Assembly: GCF_016597815.1 (NCBI RefSeq)
Contig: NZ_VCHA01000003.1
Coordinates: forward strand, 434,001-498,000
Length of the DNA stretch: 64,000 nucleotides
Reading direction: 5' to 3'
Origin: Marinobacter sp. DY40_1A1
GTDB lineage: Bacteria > Pseudomonadota > Gammaproteobacteria > Pseudomonadales > Oleiphilaceae
Under the pieces are notes generated by a model. That model saw only the letters and a list, made by a program, of their open reading frames with translations. It did no database searches and was not told the origin of the DNA. The position numbers and the translations under genes are program-made. Shown here one piece after another: positions 57,587-64,000 of the stretch (the stretch's first letter is position 1; each line of letters opens with the position of its first letter).

Positions 57587-58033
57587 ATGAAACGAAAAAA
57601 TGAGCAAAAAATGACCTTCGACAACCTGGGCAGAACGCCGGTCCTGCGCGATCTGGTCGCAAAAGCCAACACTCACCGCAAGGCAGAAGAGGAGGTTATT
57701 GCCTCTTTACCGCCAACACTGGCGCCCGGCACCCGATTTGTCTGCTGCCTGGAAGGAGAACTAACCCTCTCTACCGAAAGCGCCGGAAAGGCCAGCCAGA
57801 TTCGTTTCCGCCAGCACGAGATCATGGAAAAACTACGGGAGAACGAACTGTTCCGGTTCGTGTGGAAACTCAAAGTAAAGGTAGTACCACCAAGGTTTAA
57901 CGAAAAACCACCGGCGAAAAAACTGACGCTTAGTAAAGAAAATGCCCAGCTCCTCAAAGAGGAAGCCGGGCACACGAAGGATAAAAAACTACGCGAGGTT
58001 CTCGAAAAACTCGCAAGCCACGTACGGGATTAA
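57587..58033 (+). CDS. DUF721 (DciA-related) protein
   Basis: A 148-aa small basic protein of the DUF721 family, related to the DnaB-interacting loader DciA. Its KH-like N-terminal part includes LPPTLAPGTRFVCCLEGELTLS and ASQIRFRQHEIMEKL, with a Lys-rich C-terminus. The ATG at 57587 follows GAGAAG by about 10 bases; a Met eight codons in (57611) is also possible. It is the only plus-strand gene between lpxC and the M23 gene, with its stop 11 bases from the lpxC stop. Confidence 0.8.
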   Translation: MKRKNEQKMTFDNLGRTPVLRDLVAKANTHRKAEEEVIASLPPTLAPGTRFVCCLEGELTLSTESAGKASQIRFRQHEIMEKLRENELFRFVWKLKVKVVPPRFNEKPPAKKLTLSKENAQLLKEEAGHTKDKKLREVLEKLASHVRD

Positions 58034-58044
58034 GGCATCCAGCC

Positions 58045-58962
58045 TTAAGCCGGCACCGCCAGCACAGGTTTCATATAGGAGATAGGTGCGGTCTCTTCGT
58101 TATCGAAGGTTACCACTTCCCATGCATCCTCTTCCGCCCTGAGCTTGCGCAGCAGCTTATTATTCAGATCGTGACCGGACTTGATGCCACGGAATTCACC
58201 AATCAGGCTATTGCCTAACAGGTAAAGATCACCGATTGCGTCCAGTACTTTGTGCTTGACGAACTCATCCTCATAACGAAGGCCGTCTTCGTTCAGGATT
58301 TTGTAGTCGTCTACCACAATGGCGTTATCTACACTGCCACCTAGCGCCAGATTCATCGCTCGAAGCTTTTCAATGTCACGCATGAACCCGAAAGTTCTTG
58401 CGCGGCTGACTTCCTTCACGAAAGACGTGCTTGAAAAGTCTACCGTCGCGGTCTGGGCACGGCCCTTGAACACCGGATGATCAAAGTCGATGCCGAAGCT
58501 CACCTTGAAGCCCTCAAACGGCAGGAAGGTAGCCTTCTTGTCGCCTTCTTCAACAGTGACTTCCCGCTTGATGCGAATGAATCGCTTGGCCGCTTCCTGC
58601 TCGGCAATGCCGGCAGACTGCAGCAGAAAGACGAATGGGCCGGCAGAACCGTCCATGATCGGCACTTCTGCAGCGCTCAGTTCCACATAGCAGTTATCGA
58701 TACCGAGACCAGCCATGGCTGACAACAAATGCTCAATTGTCGCCACACGGACACCGTCTTTTACCAGCGTCGTGGACAGCATGGTCTCACCCACATTTTC
58801 AGCGCAGGCCAGAATCTCGACCACTGGGTCCAGATCGGTGCGGCGGAAAATGATTCCCGAGTCTATCGGCGCAGGCTTCAGGGTAAGGTAAACCTTTTCC
58901 CCTGAGTGCAGCCCGACACCGGTAGCACGGATCGTGTTTTTAAGTGTCCGTTGTCTGATCAT
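58045..58962 (-). CDS. lpxC: UDP-3-O-acyl-N-acetylglucosamine deacetylase
   Basis: Zinc deacetylase, committed step of lipid A synthesis. Zinc ligands are in TIEHLLSAM near residue 77 and in [14 protein letters not shown] near residue 235. The start [21 protein letters not shown] is canonical, and the 305-aa length matches. It lies after ftsZ in the usual order. Minus-strand TAGAAT about 45 bases before the ATG may be part of its own promoter. Confidence 0.96.
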   Translation of the reverse strand: MIRQRTLKNTIRATGVGLHSGEKVYLTLKPAPIDSGIIFRRTDLDPVVEILACAENVGETMLSTTLVKDGVRVATIEHLLSAMAGLGIDNCYVELSAAEVPIMDGSAGPFVFLLQSAGIAEQEAAKRFIRIKREVTVEEGDKKATFLPFEGFKVSFGIDFDHPVFKGRAQTATVDFSSTSFVKEVSRARTFGFMRDIEKLRAMNLALGGSVDNAIVVDDYKILNEDGLRYEDEFVKHKVLDAIGDLYLLGNSLIGEFRGIKSGHDLNNKLLRKLRAEEDAWEVVTFDNEETAPISYMKPVLAVPA

Positions 58963-59106
58963 CGGTTCGTTATTCCGTAAAAATTGGCGATATTCTAAAC
59001 AAAACTGTGTGTCGAGAATACCAAAAAATACGACTGATTGCCATTTGCGCGGCTCAAAATTGCTTAAATTTTAAACAACATGACCGCAACAGCCAGCGTA
59101 TCGTTA

Positions 59107-59150
59107 TCCGGGCTCGTGATTGATGATTACAACAATCACTCCAGACCGGA
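59107..59150. other. Nested inverted repeat after ftsZ
   Basis: Outer arms TCCGG (59107-59111) and CCGGA (59146-59150) enclose an inner 7-bp repeat (59116-59122 with 59133-59139). It stands 20 bases past the ftsZ stop, before lpxC. No U-run follows on the minus strand, so it may be an mRNA-processing or partial termination site. Confidence 0.4.
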
Positions 59151-59169
59151 TGTCATTTGCAACAGATTA

Positions 59170-60327
59170 TCAGTCAGCCTGTCTGCGAAGGAATGCGGGA
59201 ATATCGAGATAGTCGACACCCTGCTCTTCACTTTCTTTGCTCTGATCAATCGCCACATTACCGTGAGATACCGCACGGCGACGCAGGATTGCTGGGCGAT
59301 CCAGCTGTTTGTAATCTGTTTTGCCGTCCAGGGAGCGGGTGTTATCCACCACCTTGGTAGGCTTTTCACGGTCTCCGCCCAGGCCTGTGGCAACCACGGT
59401 CACCTTCAGCTCGTCGGTCATCTCCGGATCGATAACGGTACCTACAACAACGGTAGCGGAATCGGATGCAAACTCACGCACAATGTCGCCAACCTCGGAG
59501 AATTCGCCCAGGTTCAGATCCATACCGGCAGTAATGTTGACCAGAATACCCTTGGCACCCTGCAAGTTGACGTCTTCCAGCAGCGGGCTGCGGATGGCCG
59601 CTTCGGCAGCTTCCCGCGCACGGTTCTCACCGGTGGCGGTTGCCGTACCCATCATTGCCATGCCCATCTCGGACATGACTGTCTTAACGTCCGCAAAGTC
59701 AACGTTGATCATACCGTTGCGGGTAATCAGATCAGCAATACCCTGAACCGCCCCAAGCAGAACGTCGTTCGCAGCAGCGAATGCGTCCAGCAGGCTGGTC
59801 TTTTTACCCAGGACCGCCAGCAGCTTTTCGTTAGGGATGGTAATCAGCGAGTCAACGCATTCTTCCAGCTCTCTGAGCCCTTCTACGGCCAAGCTCATGC
59901 GCTTGCCGCCTTCAAAGTTGAACGGCTTGGTTACCACGGCAACGGTCAGAATGCCCATTTCCCGCGCAACTTCTGCAACCACAGGTGCAGCACCGGTACC
60001 CGTGCCACCACCCATTCCTGCGGTGATGAACACCATGTCCGCGCCTTTGATGGCTTCGGCGATACGGTCGCGATCTTCCAGAGCAGACTGCCGCCCGATT
60101 TCAGGATTCGCGCCTGCGCCCAGACCTTTCGTGATGTTACCGCCCAACTGAATGATCTGGCGTGCATCCATACCAGCCAATGCCTGGGCATCTGTGTTGG
60201 CGCAGATAAAATCTACACCCTCAATGTCACTGTTCAGCATGTGCCGTACGGCGTTACCGCCACCACCGCCCACACCGATTACCTTAATGACAGCGTTTTG
60301 TTGGACATTATCGACTAGTTCAAACAT
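59170..60327 (-). CDS. ftsZ: Cell division GTPase FtsZ
   Basis: Tubulin homologue forming the division ring. The G-box [10 protein letters not shown] is near residues 105-114 and the T7 loop motif NVDFADVK is intact. The C-terminal peptide [12 protein letters not shown] binds FtsA and ZipA. 385 aa is normal, with a short linker (about 60 aa). It is 97 bases after ftsA; that gap contains a small hairpin. Confidence 0.97.
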   Translation of the reverse strand: MFELVDNVQQNAVIKVIGVGGGGGNAVRHMLNSDIEGVDFICANTDAQALAGMDARQIIQLGGNITKGLGAGANPEIGRQSALEDRDRIAEAIKGADMVFITAGMGGGTGTGAAPVVAEVAREMGILTVAVVTKPFNFEGGKRMSLAVEGLRELEECVDSLITIPNEKLLAVLGKKTSLLDAFAAANDVLLGAVQGIADLITRNGMINVDFADVKTVMSEMGMAMMGTATATGENRAREAAEAAIRSPLLEDVNLQGAKGILVNITAGMDLNLGEFSEVGDIVREFASDSATVVVGTVIDPEMTDELKVTVVATGLGGDREKPTKVVDNTRSLDGKTDYKQLDRPAILRRRAVSHGNVAIDQSKESEEQGVDYLDIPAFLRRQAD

Positions 60328-60424
60328 TCCCCTTCCCCTTCGTGCTGTTTTCAGCCTTGTTCCAGGCTGTTAATTCGAGATTGTATTTTTCGAGATACCT
60401 TCGTTTACTGCCTTCCCGGAACCG

Positions 60425-61660
60425 TCAGAAATGACCGGTAAACCAGGCTTTCATGCGCTCAAACAGCGAGGGTGCGTCTTCACCCTTGAGCACCGGTACC
60501 CGGCCAAGATCCATCTGCCGGAAACCATGAATCAATAACCCCACGCCGGTGGCGTAGATAGGGTTATTAACAACTTCTGTCATGCCGGACACTGCGTGCG
60601 GACACGCCAAGCGTACCGGCATATGGAAAATTTCTTCAGCAAGCTCCACCACGCCTTCCATGGTGGAGGAGCCGCCTGTAATCACGATTCCCGCCGGAAT
60701 CATGTCTTCAAATCCTGAACGGCGCAGCTCTGATTGCACGAGGGTAAACAGCTCCTCGTAACGGGGCTCTACCACTTCTGCCAAGGCTTGCCGTGAGAGA
60801 TCCCTCGGTGCCCGGTCGCCAACGCTGGGCACCTTGATGGTTTCATCTGCGCCAGCCAGCTGAGTCAAGGCACAGGCATACTTGATCTTGATTTCTTCTG
60901 CGTTCTGCGTGGGCGTACGCAGAGCCATGGCTATGTCGTTTGTAACTTGATCACCAGCAATGGGAATAACAGCGGTGTGGCGAATGGCCCCGCCGGTGAA
61001 CACGGCAATATCCGTGGTGCCGCCACCCATATCCACTACACAGACACCCAGTTCTTTTTCGTCATCTGTGAGAATTGCGTGGCTCGACGCCAGCTGCTCC
61101 AGAATGATGTCGTCGGCTTCTAGACCACAGCGGCGAATGCACTTTTCAATATTCTGGGCTGCGTTGACGGCACAGGTAACCAGGTGCACCTTCGCCTCCA
61201 GACGCACACCGGACATACCCATTGGCTCTTTGATGCCCTCCTGGTTATCAATCACAAATTCCTGCGGCAAAATGTGCAGGATCTTCTGATCAGCAGGAAT
61301 GGCGACGGCCTGTGCAGCGTCTATAACCCGGTCGATGTCAGCCTGAGTCACTTCCCGGTCACGAATAGCGACGATGCCGTGGGAGTTGAGGCTCTTGATA
61401 TGACTGCCTGCAATCCCTGCATACACAGAATGAATGCGACAACCGGCCATCAGCTCGGCTTCCTCAACCGCTCGCTGGATTGCCTGAACCGTGGTTTCGA
61501 TATTAACCACCACACCCCGCTTCAGACCCCGGGAAGGATGGGAACCAATACCCACCACCTCAATGGTTCCGTCCATCTTGCGTTTGCCGACAATAGCAAC
61601 CACTTTCGAGGTTCCAATATCGAGGCCGACAATCATGTTTTCCGTTTCAACCGATGACAT
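60425..61660 (-). CDS. ftsA: Cell division protein FtsA
   Basis: Actin-like membrane tether of the Z-ring. It has VGLDIGTSKVVAIVG near the start, the SHUT-type 1C domain (residues about 85-165), VVDMGGGTTDIAVF and ITGGSSTMEG, and the C-terminal amphipathic membrane-targeting helix FERMKAWFTGHF. The ATG at 61660 is used, giving 411 aa. It lies 36 bases after ftsQ. Confidence 0.96.
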   Translation of the reverse strand: MSSVETENMIVGLDIGTSKVVAIVGKRKMDGTIEVVGIGSHPSRGLKRGVVVNIETTVQAIQRAVEEAELMAGCRIHSVYAGIAGSHIKSLNSHGIVAIRDREVTQADIDRVIDAAQAVAIPADQKILHILPQEFVIDNQEGIKEPMGMSGVRLEAKVHLVTCAVNAAQNIEKCIRRCGLEADDIILEQLASSHAILTDDEKELGVCVVDMGGGTTDIAVFTGGAIRHTAVIPIAGDQVTNDIAMALRTPTQNAEEIKIKYACALTQLAGADETIKVPSVGDRAPRDLSRQALAEVVEPRYEELFTLVQSELRRSGFEDMIPAGIVITGGSSTMEGVVELAEEIFHMPVRLACPHAVSGMTEVVNNPIYATGVGLLIHGFRQMDLGRVPVLKGEDAPSLFERMKAWFTGHF

Positions 61661-61696
61661 GCGTTCCACCAAACCGTAGGTCTGAATTTACTGTTT

Positions 61697-62536
61697 CTAT
61701 GTTTTCGGGCCGGAAGCAGCCTGCGCCTGCTTCCATTGAACCGCCACACCATTGGTGTAACGGGCATCTACCCGGCTAACTTCATCCGACCGCGATATCA
61801 GCCGGTTTTCGTACACTGTGATAAAGCGCTCAAAGCGCTTCGCGACCTGATCCCGGCCGAGTACCACTTCAATTCCATTTGAGAGACTGAGCGTCCAGGC
61901 ACCCCGCCGTTCAAGTGAAAGCCCTGCGAATCCCAGGCCGTGCCCGACCAACTTGTCACTCATGGTGCGCGCCATGTCGATCACATCACGCACCCGCTCA
62001 TCGGGGCCCGCAAGCTGTGGCAACCTTCCCGCAACTTCCGGGTTTGGCGGCATGAACAGCTCACCAGTGCGGCTAACCAGGCGGCCGTCCGTCCAGTAAG
62101 CCAGCGGCCTTTTCTCCCGGATGTTAATTTCCAGTCGATCCGGCCATACGCGTCGCACCGCTACGGTTTCAACCCAGGGGCGCCTTTCAAGATCTGCCTT
62201 GATGTCCGAAAGATCCGTCGAAAAGTAGCTCTTACCGATCCAGTTGCCGGCCTGACGTTCAATGGCAACGCGGCTATCGCCGACAAAATCGCCATTCACA
62301 TCAATAGCCAGAATTTGTTGATCCATGGCCCCCAGCACTTTGCCCGTTGCCCAAGGCACAAGGCCCGCCGCTAGCAGAATCGCAATGCCCATACCGGCCT
62401 GAAGCCAGGGCACCGCAGCCAGAATTGCTTTTAACACTCCAAACCGGTCCTTCTCGGGGCCGAGGGTTGTTGCTCCCCGGCGCCGGGGAGGGTCGGACGG
62501 TATCGCCCGGCTCCGGATTAGCAGTGTGTCAAGCAT
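61697..62536 (-). CDS. ftsQ: Cell division protein FtsQ
   Basis: Bitopic division protein linking FtsA-FtsK with FtsL-FtsB. A single transmembrane segment (about residues 45-65) is followed by a POTRA domain (residues about 75-145, VNGDFVGDSRVAIERQ) and a beta domain. The N-terminal cytoplasmic part is short and basic. 279 aa is typical. Its start overlaps ddlB by eight bases. Confidence 0.94.
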   Translation of the reverse strand: MLDTLLIRSRAIPSDPPRRRGATTLGPEKDRFGVLKAILAAVPWLQAGMGIAILLAAGLVPWATGKVLGAMDQQILAIDVNGDFVGDSRVAIERQAGNWIGKSYFSTDLSDIKADLERRPWVETVAVRRVWPDRLEINIREKRPLAYWTDGRLVSRTGELFMPPNPEVAGRLPQLAGPDERVRDVIDMARTMSDKLVGHGLGFAGLSLERRGAWTLSLSNGIEVVLGRDQVAKRFERFITVYENRLISRSDEVSRVDARYTNGVAVQWKQAQAASGPKT

Positions 62537-63494
62537 CGGCTCCCTCCAACGTGTCGTGCAAAATCCTCACAACCAGTTCTTCAAAACTGATGCCAGCAGC
62601 TTTTGCCGCCATTGGCACCAGGCTGTGATCAGTCATGCCCGGAACTGTGTTGACTTCCAGAAGCCAGAATTCACCCTCTGCATCCTGCATGATGTCTACA
62701 CGGCCCCAAGTGCGGCAGCCCACGACCCGGAATGCCTCCAGCGCAAGATTCTGCAACTTCGCTTCATCCTGAGGCGACAGACCGCAGGGAATCCGATAAC
62801 GGGTGTCGTCCGCCAGATATTTCGCGTCATAGTCGTAGAACACGTGATCGGTGCTCAAGCCGATGGCCGGCAGAGCCTTGTCCTGCAATAAGCTGACCGT
62901 AAACTCAGGGCCTTCAACCCACTCTTCTACCAACACTTGGGTATCCAGTGCGGCGGCAGCCTCGTAGGCTTCTACCAGCTCTGCAGCAGTATTCACTTTG
63001 CGGATTCCAATGCTGGAACCTTCCCTTGACGGCTTAACACTCAAAGGCATGCGCAACGCTTGAACAATCTGTTCGGCGTCACTGGCTGCCGTCATGGTTC
63101 TGAACTTCGGTGTTGGCAAACCACAGCCAGCAAACACGTACTTGGTTCGCAATTTATCCATCGCCAGAGCGGAAGCCATTACCTCACTGCCGGTATAAGG
63201 AATTCCCGCCTGAGCAAGAATGGCTTGCAGGGTTCCGTCTTCTCCGCCACGGCCATGCAGGGCAATGAAGACCCGGTCAAAGTCCGGATTTTCTGCAGTC
63301 TTCAGAAGACACCCCTGAACATCCATTGCAAAGGCATCTACGCCCGCAGAAATCAGAGCTGCGAGAACCGCCTTGCCACTTTTGAGGGAGACATCCCGCT
63401 CAGCCGAGTCCCCGCCCATAAAAACAGCGACGCGCCCAAGCGCCTTAACCACCTCTGGATCGGCCTGATACGCCGGTATTCCGGGATGCTGCAT
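62529..63494 (-). CDS. ddlB: D-alanine-D-alanine ligase
   Basis: ATP-grasp ligase producing the D-Ala-D-Ala dipeptide for MurF. The N-terminal VAVFMGGDSAERDVSLKSG and ALHGRGGEDGTLQ, the ATP-binding SLSV loop (PSREGSSIGIRK), and EVNTVPGMTDHSL in the C-terminal part are family motifs. The ATG at 63494 is preferred because a GGTGAG site precedes it; a TTG at 63512 in the same frame would overlap murC. It sits between murC and ftsQ. Confidence 0.95.
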   Translation of the reverse strand: MQHPGIPAYQADPEVVKALGRVAVFMGGDSAERDVSLKSGKAVLAALISAGVDAFAMDVQGCLLKTAENPDFDRVFIALHGRGGEDGTLQAILAQAGIPYTGSEVMASALAMDKLRTKYVFAGCGLPTPKFRTMTAASDAEQIVQALRMPLSVKPSREGSSIGIRKVNTAAELVEAYEAAAALDTQVLVEEWVEGPEFTVSLLQDKALPAIGLSTDHVFYDYDAKYLADDTRYRIPCGLSPQDEAKLQNLALEAFRVVGCRTWGRVDIMQDAEGEFWLLEVNTVPGMTDHSLVPMAAKAAGISFEELVVRILHDTLEGADA

Positions 63495-63495
63495 A

Positions 63496-64000
63496 TCACT
63501 CACCTGAAACAACTCCTTGCGCCGCCAACCGGATCGCTATCCCGCCAATGTCCCCAGCACCCTGGGTAATCAAAAGATCGCCGTCTTGCAAAACGTTGGA
63601 CAGCAAACCCTCAATCTCACGGTTATCTTCGACAAATAGAGGTTCTATCTTGCCCCGCTGCCTTATGCTGCGGCACAAGGCCCTGCTGTCGGCACCAGGA
63701 ACTGCAGTTTCTCCGGCAGAGTACACATCCATCAGCAGCAGACCATCAACCTCCGACAACACTCGAACAAAGTCCTCATACAAGTCACGAGTCCGGCTGA
63801 ATCTGTGGGGCTGGTACAGCATCACTATGCGACGCCCGGGCCAGGCACCCTGAGCAGCACGAATGACTGCCTCGACCTCTGTAGGGTGGTGTCCATAGTC
63901 GTCCACCAGAGTGATGGTGCCTTTGGGTATTTTGTAATCGCCGTAAACCTGAAAGCGGCGGCCAACGCCGGCAAAGGCTGCCAGCCCGCGACAAATTGCT
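63496..64000 (-). CDS. murC: UDP-N-acetylmuramate-L-alanine ligase, C-terminal part
   Basis: C-terminal 167 or so codons of MurC, which continues beyond the right edge. The visible part contains the [15 protein letters not shown] motif (Mur ligase substrate loop), [15 protein letters not shown] and [14 protein letters not shown], the normal MurC ending. It precedes ddlB with one base between its stop and the ddlB start, the standard mur/fts cluster order. murG and earlier genes are outside the window. Confidence 0.94.
   Translation of the reverse strand, partial: AICRGLAAFAGVGRRFQVYGDYKIPKGTITLVDDYGHHPTEVEAVIRAAQGAWPGRRIVMLYQPHRFSRTRDLYEDFVRVLSEVDGLLLMDVYSAGETAVPGADSRALCRSIRQRGKIEPLFVEDNREIEGLLSNVLQDGDLLITQGAGDIGGIAIRLAAQGVVSGE

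Noticed and set aside
59080..60318. 412-codon plus-strand frame opposite ftsZ
   Set aside because: It is fully antisense to ftsZ, which has all its motifs; the product has shadow-like composition.
1..64000. CRISPR array, prophage or insertion sequence
   Set aside because: No regularly spaced direct repeats, transposase, integrase or phage structural genes were seen.

Overview
The window looks like core chromosome of a moderately GC-rich marine gammaproteobacterium. A Marinobacter-like organism is the best guess. The basis is gene order (rpsF-rpsR-DUF2232-rplI-dnaB-alr; proA-nadD-rsfS-rlmH-mrdA-rodA-rlpA-dacA-ybeD-lipB; murC-ddlB-ftsQ-ftsA-ftsZ-lpxC; DUF721/M23/secA/argJ), a PPi-dependent phosphofructokinase, several signalling proteins with GGDEF or HDOD domains, and an intergenic palindromic element. 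The species assignment is inference. I see no prophage, integrase, transposase or CRISPR array, and 64 kb contains only one tRNA.

Layout. 1-9 kb: a small unknown gene, then on the minus strand alanine racemase, replicative helicase, the S6/S18/L9 ribosomal operon with an embedded membrane protein, 23S methyltransferase RlmB and RNase R. 9 kb: tRNA-Leu(CAG) with a clear sigma-70 promoter. 9.3-21 kb: a large lipoprotein, an LCAD-type acyl-CoA dehydrogenase, UbiX, Mpl, PPi-PFK, an SRPBCC protein, glutaredoxin, a YqaA-like membrane protein, a UbiB-family kinase and an apparently active diguanylate cyclase whose N-terminus is unclear. 20.4-29.5 kb: a long minus-strand envelope, NAD and lipoate cluster. 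29.6-33 kb: a plus-strand three-gene operon with 4-bp stop/start overlaps, coding two membrane proteins with degenerate GGDEF domains and a DedA-PAP2 fusion. 33-45.8 kb: HDOD and Lon-substrate-domain proteins, ilvD, a secreted peptidoglycan-binding-like protein, an AI-2E family permease, an alpha/beta hydrolase of haloalkane dehalogenase type with Asn in place of the nucleophile Asp, a TesB-like thioesterase, a DEAD-box helicase, and folA-thyA-lgt plus a TSUP permease. 45.8-50 kb: an NRDE protein and the xseB-ispA-dxs isoprenoid operon. 49.9-58 kb: ribA, moaC, a Nudix-ThiE fusion, argJ, secA, an M23 peptidase and DUF721. 58-64 kb: lpxC and the end of the division and cell wall cluster, with murC running off the right edge.

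Functionally, most of the window builds and divides the envelope (PBP2/RodA, DacA, RlpA, Mpl, MurC, Ddl, FtsQAZ, LpxC, Lgt, SecA), supplies isoprenoid precursors (Dxs, IspA) and makes cofactors (NadD, RibA, MoaC, LipB, FolA, UbiX). The least conventional items are the degenerate-GGDEF/DedA-PAP2 operon, the D-to-N dehalogenase-like enzyme, the long palindromic element between thyA and folA, and the diguanylate cyclase lacking a standard start for its first membrane helix.
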